A DNA stretch of 38,160 bases from Acidobacteriaceae bacterium (GTDB lineage: Bacteria > Acidobacteriota > Terriglobia > Terriglobales > Acidobacteriaceae), in NCBI GenBank assembly GCA_027452125.1, contig DAIDGZ010000073.1, positions 1 through 38,160 of the forward strand, written 5' to 3'. Shown here piece after piece: positions 17,554 to 26,518 of this stretch (position 1 is its first letter; each line of letters begins with the position of its first letter). Both the position numbers and the translations under genes were made by a program. The notes below the pieces were generated by a model. It ran no database searches, was not told where the DNA came from, and worked only from the letters and a program-made list of their open reading frames with translations.

Positions 17554-17723
17554 CGCGCACCTTCCTTTCCTGTGCGACAGGCAAGGCTAGCAGATGCGGA
17601 AGAACCGCGCAAAGCCAGAAAAGCCGTGGCGGCTGCCCCGCGCCAGCGGTTAGCATGGGTGCGTTGCCGGCGCATCGGCCTGTCGCGTTCGGCATGCATG
17701 AACGCCCAACGCCGATGCCCCCC

Positions 17724-19526
17724 ATGAGGTTCTCAATGAAACAAATTGTTTTGCTGCTCCTGCTCGCAATCAGCGTGACCACCGTATCGCGCGCGCATGG
17801 TGAAACCTACTCGCTCGGCCCGGACTCGCAGCCCCAGGCCGGCGTTCCCCAGGGAACCGTCACCCAATACACGCTGCCGCCCGGCCGCTACTACCCAGGC
17901 ACGCCGCATGCCTATTGGGTCTACGTGCCCGCGCAATACAACGCCGCCCATCCCGCGCCGTTCATGATCTTCCTCGACGGCAGCCAGGCGCTCGGCAAGC
18001 AGGTGCGTGTGCCCGTGGTGCTCGACAACCTGATCGCCAAGCGCGAACTGCCGCCCATGATCGGCATCTTCATCGATCCCGGCGTACTGCCCACAGCCCG
18101 GCCCAACGCGCAGAATCGCTACAACCGCATCTTCGAGTACGACTCCATCAGCGGTCGCTTCGCCAGCTTCCTCATCGACGAGTTGATCCCCGCCGTCAGC
18201 AGCAAGTACAACCTGTCCCGGAATCCCGATGATCGCGGCCTGAGCGGCGTCAGCACCGGCGCCGTGGGGGCCTTCATGGCCGCGTGGAACCGCCCCGACC
18301 AGTTCCATCGGGTGCTCAGCTTCATCGGCACCTATGTCGCGATGAAAGGCGCGGACTCCATGCCCGCGCTCATCCGCAAAACCGAGCCCAGGCCAATCCG
18401 CATCTTCATGCAGGATGGGGTGAATGATCACATTGTTCCTGCCGAGCCATGGGGCACCTTCTACGCCGGCAGTTGGCCCATCAACAACCGCGTCATGTAC
18501 CAGGCGCTCGAGTACTCCGGCTATGACGTCAAGCTGGTCATGGGAACCGAAGGCCACAATATGAAGCAGGGCGGCGCCATCATGCCCGATGCGCTGCGCT
18601 GGCTATGGCGGGGCTATCCGGCGCCCATCGTCGTGCACCAACCAGCCGCCATGCGCGAGCCCGGCTGGGATCCGCGCGCCAAGGTCTACTCCGCGGTCTA
18701 CGTCGACAAGCCCTGGGTGCAGATCAAGGGAAGCTATACCAGCGCCGCCAGCCCTGCGCCAGACAAGGACGGCAATGTGTACTTCGTGGATGCGGCTCTC
18801 CACCAGATCGACAAGGCCGCCGCGGATGGGACCGTCACCGTCTTCAAGCAGGGCGTCACCGGCGTCACCGCGTTGCGCATGGGGGCGAATCGCCGCCTCT
18901 ACGCCGCCGAGCCGCAGCAGCGCCGCATCGTGAGCTGGGGCATGGATGGCAGTGAGACCGTGGTCGCGCGCAGCGTCGATGCGCAGCACATTGCCGTCAC
19001 GCAGCAAGGCGCCATTTACTTTACTGACACCACGCATAAAACCATCGGCCTCGTGAATGCCGCAGGACACGTTCGCACCGTCGTGCCGGCGGGAGACATC
19101 GCATCGCCCTCGGGCGTGGCGCTCTCGCCAGATCAGGCCATGCTCATCGTCTCCGATCGGCAGTCGCGCTATAGCTGGTCGTATGAAATTGCGCCCGATG
19201 GCAGCCTGCAATACGGCGAGCCCTTCTACCGCCTGGAAATGCCCGAGGAAAGTTGGATGAGCCACACCGGCGGTGCCTGGGAAGACACCGACGGCATGGT
19301 CTACTTCCCTACTCCGATGGGCATTCAGGTCTGTGAAGCCAACGGACGTATGGCCGAGGTGCTCAACGCCCCGCAGCCGGGCAGCCCCATCACCAGCCTG
19401 GCCTTTGCCCCTGGCAGCGAAGAACGGCTCTATGTAACCAACAACGGTAGGCTCTACGAGCGGCCGGTAAAGATCACTGGAGCGCAGGTGTGGTCCCCGG
19501 TAGTGCCGCCCAAACCGCGGCTATGA
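17724..19526 (+). CDS. Secreted fusion: esterase (enterochelin-esterase-like) plus SMP-30/gluconolactonase-like beta-propeller
   Basis: Signal peptide. GVSTGAVGAFMAAWNRPDQF (GxSxG), EGHNMKQGG. C-terminal DKDGNVYFVDAALHQIDKAA...NRRLYAAEPQQRRIVSW...SPSGVALSPDQAMLIVSDRQSRYSW. Start ambiguous (17715, 17724 or 17736). Confidence 0.85.
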   Translation: MRFSMKQIVLLLLLAISVTTVSRAHGETYSLGPDSQPQAGVPQGTVTQYTLPPGRYYPGTPHAYWVYVPAQYNAAHPAPFMIFLDGSQALGKQVRVPVVLDNLIAKRELPPMIGIFIDPGVLPTARPNAQNRYNRIFEYDSISGRFASFLIDELIPAVSSKYNLSRNPDDRGLSGVSTGAVGAFMAAWNRPDQFHRVLSFIGTYVAMKGADSMPALIRKTEPRPIRIFMQDGVNDHIVPAEPWGTFYAGSWPINNRVMYQALEYSGYDVKLVMGTEGHNMKQGGAIMPDALRWLWRGYPAPIVVHQPAAMREPGWDPRAKVYSAVYVDKPWVQIKGSYTSAASPAPDKDGNVYFVDAALHQIDKAAADGTVTVFKQGVTGVTALRMGANRRLYAAEPQQRRIVSWGMDGSETVVARSVDAQHIAVTQQGAIYFTDTTHKTIGLVNAAGHVRTVVPAGDIASPSGVALSPDQAMLIVSDRQSRYSWSYEIAPDGSLQYGEPFYRLEMPEESWMSHTGGAWEDTDGMVYFPTPMGIQVCEANGRMAEVLNAPQPGSPITSLAFAPGSEERLYVTNNGRLYERPVKITGAQVWSPVVPPKPRL

Positions 19527-19531
19527 AAAAT

Positions 19532-19566
19532 GCCCCATCCTCATCGCTGCTGCATGAGGATGGGGC
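19532..19566. terminator. Intrinsic terminator between convergent genes (U-run on minus strand)
   Basis: gccccatcctcat / cgctgctgc / atgaggatggggc 13-bp perfect stem, followed on the minus strand by atttttc. Confidence 0.8.
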
Positions 19567-19589
19567 GCTCCACGTTGTCTCGCAGTCGT

Positions 19590-21017
19590 TCAGGCCAGAT
19601 GCCAGGGGGCGCGATACGGCCGCGTCAGCAGTGCGCTGGCCGCGGCATCATTGCGGATCTCCTCCCGCTCGACATCCCACTCCAGCGGGCGGCCCACCAG
19701 CATCGAGATCAGTCCCAGGTGCCCGGGAATCGTTGAATGGTGGCCCACTTCAACCGGGGTAATGGTGGGCTTGCGCGTCTTGACGCAATCCAGAAAATTG
19801 CGCCGGTGTTCGCTCGACTCATAGAGCCTGATCTTGCGCAGGCTGTCCGGCAGTTGCTCCATCGCCACCCAGTCCGGATTGGAAGCATCGAAGCCATTGC
19901 GGTCAACCCATACCCAGCCGTCCGTACCAATCCACTTAGTACCCATGCTGATGGCGCGCGAGCCGCCGGAGATGGTCATCGACACGTCATTCGCATAGCC
20001 CGTCACTTCCTTGCGGTACGTGCATTCAATGTCGTATCGGGTTGCCGTGTTCCACAGCGCGTTGGACGCCGGAAAATCGCCATGCCCTTTCACCAGCGAT
20101 GGACCGCTCAGATCGAAGCCCAGGCCCCAGTGGGCAATGTCTCCGTGATGTCCGATCCAGTCCAGCAGTTGCCCGCCTCCCGTGTTGTAGTTCCACCGCC
20201 AGTTGCGATGCACACGGGCCTCGATGTAGGGCTCCATGCGCGAGGGGCCAATCCACATCTCGTAATCCAATTGCGGCGGCGCTTCTGTCACAGCCGCATT
20301 CCATGCCTCTGTACCAGGCACAATGAGCTCGGGATCGGTGATCTTGCCGGGGAGTGCAGCCAGCTTGGCCACCAGACCCGGCTCGGTTCCGGCAAAGTCG
20401 TGATGGCCGCCCGGCAGTCCCACCTCTACGTGTGTCACGTTGCCGATCAGGCCATTGCGTACAATCTCGGCGGCCTTATGAAAATTGGCCACAGACCGCT
20501 GCCACGATCCGGTTTGCCAGATGACCTTGTTGCTCTCCACCGCGCGGACAATCGCCTGCTGCTCGGCGATCGTCCGCGCCAGCGGCTTTTCGCCATAGAT
20601 GTCCTTCTTGCGCTCGGCGGCAGCAGTGGCCACCAGCGCATGCCAGTGGTCGGGCACAGCGATCATCACAGCATCGATGTCATCGCGGGCCAGCAGTTCG
20701 CGATAGTCGTGATATGCCTTGCAGTCTTGGTTGCCATAGTGGCCATTGACCGTATCCACGGCGGCCTGCAGGTGATTCTTGTCCAGATCGCAGGCTGCCA
20801 CCACCTGGCAATCCTCTTGCGCCAGAAACACCTTGGTGTTGCCCGGCCCCATCATGCCCCAGCCGATCACGCCTAGCGTAATGCGTTCTGAGGGTGCTGA
20901 GCGGCTGGCTCGCCCCCATGCGGTCGCGGGTACAAATGCCGCAGCACCGGCGGATTTCAGAAATGTCCGGCGATTCACCGCAAACGGCGTAGCGGATGTG
21001 TGGGAAGAATCAGTCAT
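19590..21017 (-). CDS. Gfo/Idh/MocA family oxidoreductase with Tat-like signal
   Basis: NRRTFLKSAGAAAFVPATAWG Tat signal. ITLGVIGWGMMGPGNTKVFLAQEDCQVVAACDLDKN Rossmann motif; GEKPLARTIAEQQAIVRA. Confidence 0.92.
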   Translation of the reverse strand: MTDSSHTSATPFAVNRRTFLKSAGAAAFVPATAWGRASRSAPSERITLGVIGWGMMGPGNTKVFLAQEDCQVVAACDLDKNHLQAAVDTVNGHYGNQDCKAYHDYRELLARDDIDAVMIAVPDHWHALVATAAAERKKDIYGEKPLARTIAEQQAIVRAVESNKVIWQTGSWQRSVANFHKAAEIVRNGLIGNVTHVEVGLPGGHHDFAGTEPGLVAKLAALPGKITDPELIVPGTEAWNAAVTEAPPQLDYEMWIGPSRMEPYIEARVHRNWRWNYNTGGGQLLDWIGHHGDIAHWGLGFDLSGPSLVKGHGDFPASNALWNTATRYDIECTYRKEVTGYANDVSMTISGGSRAISMGTKWIGTDGWVWVDRNGFDASNPDWVAMEQLPDSLRKIRLYESSEHRRNFLDCVKTRKPTITPVEVGHHSTIPGHLGLISMLVGRPLEWDVEREEIRNDAAASALLTRPYRAPWHLA

Positions 21018-21105
21018 GCGCGTCTCCAGGGCCGCGTCTGGCGCGGCAGGCGCAGTCTACACCCCGGCAGGAGACGCTGTCATGAAAATCCTGACTGCGC
21101 AGCGC

Positions 21106-21951
21106 CTACTCCAGAAACTCCCTCACAAACGGGTCTTCGCTGTGCACCAGGTCATGCAGCGAACCATCGAAGATCAGCCGGCCTTCCGCGAGCATCAGGA
21201 AGGTCGTCGTAGGGTGGGACTCTCCCCTGGGCAGCGGAACCATCCGCTCCTGCGCCGCATCATAGCGATGACTGCACATCATAAATGCGTCCTGCAACCG
21301 ATGCGTCACGATCAGCGAAGGAACGTGATACACATCGCGCTCCTTCATCACCAGCTCGATGATCGTCGTCGAGGTAACCGGGTCCAGGCCGCCGGTGGGT
21401 GAGTCGTAAAAGATCAGCTCCGGCTGGTGGATCAGCGCCCGCGCAATCGCCACGCGCCGCCGCATGCCGCCCGAGAGACTCGACGGAAAGAGCGAAAAGG
21501 TCTCCGCAAGCCCCACAAAACTCAGCGCCTCGCGCACGCGGCTGTCGATCTCGGCGTCGTCCACCTGCTCCTGAATCAGCTGGTAGGCCACATTGTCGCG
21601 CACGGTCAGCGAGTCAAACAGCGCACCCTCCTGGAAGACCATGCCCGTGCGGGTGCGCAGCGGAAACAGCTTCTCCTCGCGCATGCCTGCGATCTCTTCG
21701 CCAAACAGCAGAATGTTTCCTTCATCCGGGCAAAGCAGGCCATTGGCCAGTTTCAGCAGCACGCTCTTGCCAACGCCCGCCGGCCCCAGCAGGATGCGCG
21801 TCTCTCCCGGCGCCACGCGAAAGCTCACATCCTCGAGAACCGGCGGGCCATCGAAAGCAATCGAGACATTGCGAAACTCCAGCACCGGACACTGCTGCGC
21901 AGCGACAGCCGCTACAGCGCCTTGCGTGTTGTTTTCAGGCATCTCGCTCAT
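21106..21951 (-). CDS. MlaF-like ABC transporter ATP-binding protein (Walker B Glu replaced by Ser)
   Basis: Walker A LGPAGVGKS, Q-loop MVFQEGALFDSLTVRDNVAYQL, signature LSGGMRRRVAIARAL, Walker B LIFYDSPTGGLDP, H-loop IVTHRL. Start MSEMPENN overlaps the permease stop (ATGA). Confidence 0.92.
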   Translation of the reverse strand: MSEMPENNTQGAVAAVAAQQCPVLEFRNVSIAFDGPPVLEDVSFRVAPGETRILLGPAGVGKSVLLKLANGLLCPDEGNILLFGEEIAGMREEKLFPLRTRTGMVFQEGALFDSLTVRDNVAYQLIQEQVDDAEIDSRVREALSFVGLAETFSLFPSSLSGGMRRRVAIARALIHQPELIFYDSPTGGLDPVTSTTIIELVMKERDVYHVPSLIVTHRLQDAFMMCSHRYDAAQERMVPLPRGESHPTTTFLMLAEGRLIFDGSLHDLVHSEDPFVREFLE

Positions 21952-22727
21952 CGCGCAAACAGCTCGATCATCACCTGGCTGATCAGGAAATCCACAAAGA
22001 TGATCAGCACAGAGGAGTTCACCACGGCGGAGATGGTCGACCGGCCCACGCCCTGCGTGCCTCCAGTCGTCCGCAATCCGTAGAAGCACCCGGTGGAAGC
22101 AATGATGTAGCCGAAGAAGAGCGGCTTCACCAGTCCCTGCAGAACATCGGGATAGCGAAGATACTCCCACGCCATCGAGAAGTACTGCGTCGCGTTCTGG
22201 TGATTCATAAACACCGTCACCGCCGCGCCGCCAAAGATGCCAAACGCATCCGCCACGATGGTGAGGAAGAAGAGCATGGAAATGCAGGCAAAGATGCGCG
22301 GCGTCACCAGCTTGCGCAGCGGGTCCACGCCCAGGGCGCGCATCGCGTCAATCTGCTCGGTCACCACCATCGAGCCAAGCTCGCTGGCCATGGACGAGGC
22401 GTTACGGCCCGAGACCATGATTCCGGTCAGCACCGGCCCCAGTTCGCGAATCATGGACATGCTCACGAACCGGCCTGTAATGCCGGTGGCGCCAAAGGCG
22501 GAGAGCGTCGCCGCCGACTGCAGCGCCAGCACGCCGCCGGTAAAGAAACCGGAAAGCAGCACAATCATCGCCGAACCCACGCCGATGATGTCTGCCTGCA
22601 TCAGAAACTCTGACCAGTAGATCGGCGGGCGAAACAGATTCAGAAATGCATTCCCGGCAAAGATGGAGTAGTCCTGCACGGTGAGGACGATCTGCTTGGC
22701 GGCTCGATCCAGACTTTCAAACGCCAT
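21948..22727 (-). CDS. MlaE family ABC transporter permease
   Basis: GNAFLNLFRPPIYWSEFLMQADIIGVGSAMIVLLSGFFTGGVLALQSA...RELGPVLTGIMVSGRNASSMASELGSMVVTEQIDAMRALGVDPLRKLVTPR is MlaE hallmark. Start MAFESLDR; the ORF extends to 22793. Confidence 0.93.
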   Translation of the reverse strand: MAFESLDRAAKQIVLTVQDYSIFAGNAFLNLFRPPIYWSEFLMQADIIGVGSAMIVLLSGFFTGGVLALQSAATLSAFGATGITGRFVSMSMIRELGPVLTGIMVSGRNASSMASELGSMVVTEQIDAMRALGVDPLRKLVTPRIFACISMLFFLTIVADAFGIFGGAAVTVFMNHQNATQYFSMAWEYLRYPDVLQGLVKPLFFGYIIASTGCFYGLRTTGGTQGVGRSTISAVVNSSVLIIFVDFLISQVMIELFAR

Positions 22728-23004
22728 ATGTCTCCCACGGCAAGAGATATTGAGCGCCTTCCGCTCACGTGGACAGAATAGCGCATGAGGCATCTCCGCG
22801 CGGACGCATGCGACTATGCATGGATCCTCTCGCCATATCGTTTTTCGCCTTTGTCGGCAACCACTTCAAGCCCAGTAAGTAACTGATATTTATAGCAGTA
22901 AAGCCATGATAAAATAGGGGTATACGTCACACGCGCACTCCAGACTATTCTCGCGCGTTTTAACTATTTAATCGACACGCAAACTATCTACAGGAGGAAG
23001 GCTT

Positions 23005-25404
23005 ATGCATTTATTTCGCCTCCGGCTCATCCTCGCACTCATAGCGAGCGTAACCATCGTTTCGGTGGCCTCAACATATTTTGAGGTTCTCGCGCATCGT
23101 CATGTGCTCCGGCAGGAACTCACCCGGCGGTCGCGCTGGATGGGTATCAGTCTGCTGCCGGATTTGCAGAAGGCAGTGGCCACAGGCAACAATGACACTC
23201 TCTCCAAGGCCATCGATAACGCGCGGACCAATACCGGCGCTCTGGGGCTCGCCGTATTCAATAGTAACGGCAAACTGCTGGCCTGCGCCGGTCCGGCCGA
23301 TGTATTGCAATCGCTTCCCTATCAGGCCGTAGACCACACACTGGAGCGCGATACCGAAGTCTCTGCCTTTGGCCATGCCGGGCAGCGTGAATGGCTGGAA
23401 GAAACTATCCCTCTACACACTGGCGACAAAGTGGACGGCGTCATCGCCGTTGTGGCCGATGCCACCTACATCCACAAAGAAAGCATGGACCTGTGGCAGC
23501 GCAGCTTCTGGCGCATCGTTGCCCTGGTGCTTCTTATCGTCTTCATTACTCTGGCCATGGTGCGCTGGTTCCTGCTGCGCCCCATGGTGGAGATGGCCGA
23601 AAAGCTGCGTCGCCTCCGCCTGTGGGCCAGCCATCTGAACAAGCCGCTTGAGCCCGGAGAAGCCAGGCTGGAACTGCCCGCCATGGAGGTGCCGGAGTTG
23701 AGCATGTTTACGCCGCTCGCCCGCGAGGTGGAAACCATGGCAGAAAGCCTGATCGCCGCCCGCGCCGCCGCCGCTGCGGAGGCGCGCCTCCGCGATGCCG
23801 GCGAACACCTCTGGACCGCCGAGCGGCTGGCCGTGCACATGCGCGACCGTTTCGGCTCCAGCCGCATCTTCGTCGTCTCAAACCGCGAGCCGTACGTGCA
23901 CGTTCATCAGGGCCGCGACATTGTGTGCCAGGTGCCGCCCAGCGGACTGGTCACAGCCATCGAGCCGGTGCTGCGCGCCTGTGACGGCGTTTGGGTGGCC
24001 AGCGGCAGTGGCGATGCCGACGCCGAGACCGTGGATGAGTTTGACCGCCTCCGTGTGCCGCCCGACGATCCCCGCTACACCCTGCGCCGCGTATGGCTCT
24101 CCGCGGAAGAAGAATCGCACTACTACGATGGATTCGCCAACGAGGGCCTCTGGCCTCTCTGCCACATCGCGCACACCCGACCCATCTTCCGCGCCGCAGA
24201 CTGGGAATGCTATCAGCGCGTGAATGCGCGCTTTGCCAAAGTCCTGCTCGATGAGATGGAAGACTGCGCCAATCCCGTAGTGTTCGTGCAGGACTACCAC
24301 TTCGCGCTGTTGCCGCGGCTCATCAAGGATGTCCGTCCGGATGCGCGCGTGGCCATCTTCTGGCATATCCCATGGCCCAATCCCGAGGCCTTCGGCATCT
24401 GCCCCTGGCAGCCACAGCTATTGGACGGCCTGCTGGGAGCGGATCTCATCGGCTTCCACATTCCGCTGCACTGCAACAATTTCCTCGCCACCGTAGATCG
24501 CACCTTTGAGGCGCGTACCGATCGCGAGCACATCACCGTACGCCGCCACGGCCACATCAGTTCCATACGCTCGTATCCCGTCAGTGTGGCGATGGACGGT
24601 ATGGCGCTGCCCGCCACCAGGCCGCTTGATCCGGTCGTTGAAAAGGAAGCCCGGGCAGCCATGCGCAGAGACCTGCTCCGCGAGTTTGGCGTGCACGCCG
24701 AGTGCCTGCTGCTGGGCGTAGACCGCATGGACTATACCAAGGGCATCGAGGAGCGTCTGCTGGCCATTGAGCAGTTGCTGGAATCTCATCCCTGGCAGCG
24801 AGAACGTGTCACCATGGTACAGATTGCCGCGCCTACTCGTTCGCGCATCGCGAGCTACTCTGACCTCCGTCACCGTATCGAAGAGATCGTCACCCGTATC
24901 AATCAGCGCTATCAGACAGCGCACTGGCAGCCGATTGTGCTCATCGATCACCACTGCAGCCACGAGGTCGTGGGCCGCTGGTATCGCGCCTCGGATGTCT
25001 GCCTGGTCACCTCGCTGCATGATGGCATGAATCTCGTTGCAAAAGAGTTTGTGGCCGCGCGCGATGATGAAGACGGTGTCCTGGTCTTAAGCAAGTTCGC
25101 CGGCGCCGCTACGGAACTGCGCGATGCGCTGGTCGTCAATCCCTACGACATCAGCGGCGTTGCGGAAGCCGTCCATCGCGGTCTGGAGATGGACCGCGAG
25201 GAGCGCCGTCTGCGGATGCGCCGCATGCGTAGACACCTGATGGAGCACAATATCTACCGCTGGGCGGCGCGCGTTCTCGGCGACCTGCGCGAACTGCGCC
25301 TCGAAGGAGGCAATGCACCCTACATGCGCCCCGACGAAGCCTTGCCCTTGGTGGACCCCGAGCGCATCGACGAGAATCTGGAATCGAGGGCGGAGTGGAG
25401 TTGA
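23005..25404 (+). CDS. otsA: Membrane-anchored trehalose-6-phosphate synthase with N-terminal TM/extracytoplasmic sensor-like/HAMP-like region
   Basis: SD aggaggaagg. Two TM segments flanking about 145 aa, then a GT20 domain: [71 protein letters not shown]. Confidence 0.9.
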   Translation: MHLFRLRLILALIASVTIVSVASTYFEVLAHRHVLRQELTRRSRWMGISLLPDLQKAVATGNNDTLSKAIDNARTNTGALGLAVFNSNGKLLACAGPADVLQSLPYQAVDHTLERDTEVSAFGHAGQREWLEETIPLHTGDKVDGVIAVVADATYIHKESMDLWQRSFWRIVALVLLIVFITLAMVRWFLLRPMVEMAEKLRRLRLWASHLNKPLEPGEARLELPAMEVPELSMFTPLAREVETMAESLIAARAAAAAEARLRDAGEHLWTAERLAVHMRDRFGSSRIFVVSNREPYVHVHQGRDIVCQVPPSGLVTAIEPVLRACDGVWVASGSGDADAETVDEFDRLRVPPDDPRYTLRRVWLSAEEESHYYDGFANEGLWPLCHIAHTRPIFRAADWECYQRVNARFAKVLLDEMEDCANPVVFVQDYHFALLPRLIKDVRPDARVAIFWHIPWPNPEAFGICPWQPQLLDGLLGADLIGFHIPLHCNNFLATVDRTFEARTDREHITVRRHGHISSIRSYPVSVAMDGMALPATRPLDPVVEKEARAAMRRDLLREFGVHAECLLLGVDRMDYTKGIEERLLAIEQLLESHPWQRERVTMVQIAAPTRSRIASYSDLRHRIEEIVTRINQRYQTAHWQPIVLIDHHCSHEVVGRWYRASDVCLVTSLHDGMNLVAKEFVAARDDEDGVLVLSKFAGAATELRDALVVNPYDISGVAEAVHRGLEMDREERRLRMRRMRRHLMEHNIYRWAARVLGDLRELRLEGGNAPYMRPDEALPLVDPERIDENLESRAEWS

Positions 25405-26198
25405 AAGCAGAAGCAATCGGAATAGTTAGAAATTTCTTTGCTGCATTTGCGGGTGCTGCGCGCCCCTTGCTGCTGCTGGACTACGATGGAACGCTGGCTC
25501 CCTTTCAGGTGGACCGGTTTCAGGCCCATCCATGGCCAGGTCTGCGCGAACGATTGCAGAGTATCCATCAGCAGGGCCACACGCGGATGGTCGTGATTAC
25601 CGGCCGGCCAGCCGCGGAGATTGGCCCGCTCCTCGGCCTGGATCCGCCACTGGAGGTATGGGGATTGCACGGCACGGAACGTCTCCATCCCGATGGCCAT
25701 CGCGAATTGGATACGCTGGCGCCTGCCGTGCATCAGGCGCTCGATGATCTGCGCGCTCATCTCCGGCGCGATAGCCTCGGCGGACTCTTCGAGGAAAAGG
25801 CTAACGGCGCGGTCATGCACTGGCGCGGAGCATCGCCCGCCCAGGCGCTGGAGATCGAACGCCGCACCCGCGCACTCTTCGCTCCCTTGGCCGCAATGGA
25901 TGGCCTGGAGTTGCTCGAGTTCGAATCTGGCCTGGAACTGCGCGCAGGCCGCAACAAAGGCGGCGCTGTCGATGCCATTCTGCGCGAGAGCAGCGGCAGG
26001 CCGGTTGCCTTTCTCGGCGACGACATCACCGACGAGCACGCCTTCCGCGCCGTGAACCGCGCAGGCAGTCCGCATCTCACCGCCCTGGTGCGGCCCGAGT
26101 GGCGTGAAACCGCCGCCGATATCTGGCTGCAGCCGCCCGGTGAACTCATGCACCTGTTGTCGCAGTGGCTCGATGCCTGCGTAAGCATCGGGCGTTGA
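25395..26198 (+). CDS. otsB: Trehalose-6-phosphate phosphatase
   Basis: GTG start overlapping the otsA end. LLLLDYDGTLAPF, VVITGRPAAEIGPLL, GLHGTERLHPDG, NKGGAVDAIL, FLGDDITDEHAFRAVN. Confidence 0.93.
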   Translation: MELKAEAIGIVRNFFAAFAGAARPLLLLDYDGTLAPFQVDRFQAHPWPGLRERLQSIHQQGHTRMVVITGRPAAEIGPLLGLDPPLEVWGLHGTERLHPDGHRELDTLAPAVHQALDDLRAHLRRDSLGGLFEEKANGAVMHWRGASPAQALEIERRTRALFAPLAAMDGLELLEFESGLELRAGRNKGGAVDAILRESSGRPVAFLGDDITDEHAFRAVNRAGSPHLTALVRPEWRETAADIWLQPPGELMHLLSQWLDACVSIGR

Positions 26199-26379
26199 AG
26201 ATGGATCCGTGTGTCTCTTCTGCGCGCACGGATGCACCTCTGCTGCACTGAATTGACACAATCCACTGCAGCGCTCTGCAACAGAGCCTGCCGCATCTCG
26301 GAACACCCTGTGCGCCTCGCCGCTACACTCTGTGCCAAAGCGCAACACCCTGCGGCATTCGAACTCTCAAAAATATGAC

Positions 26380-26406
26380 TAAAGTTATTCCGCCGCCCAC
26401 CGATGA
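26380..26406 (+). promoter_or_regulatory. Candidate sigma-28 (FliA) promoter upstream of flagellin
   Basis: taaa - 15 nt - accgatga, compared with consensus TAAA-N15-GCCGATAA; about 110 nt upstream of the flagellin ATG. Confidence 0.6.
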
Positions 26407-26518
26407 ACGGGGTGGATGCAGGAACGCCCATCCGGCGCAATCAGCGGCCCCGGCAGCAGCACGCAAGACCAAGGGGGCAGGGGAACCGGGCAAGGCATCC
26501 AAGAAGGAGTGGAATCCC

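Noticed and set aside
19737-20876. 379-aa plus-strand ORF
   Set aside because: Antisense to the Gfo/Idh/MocA gene; no domain.
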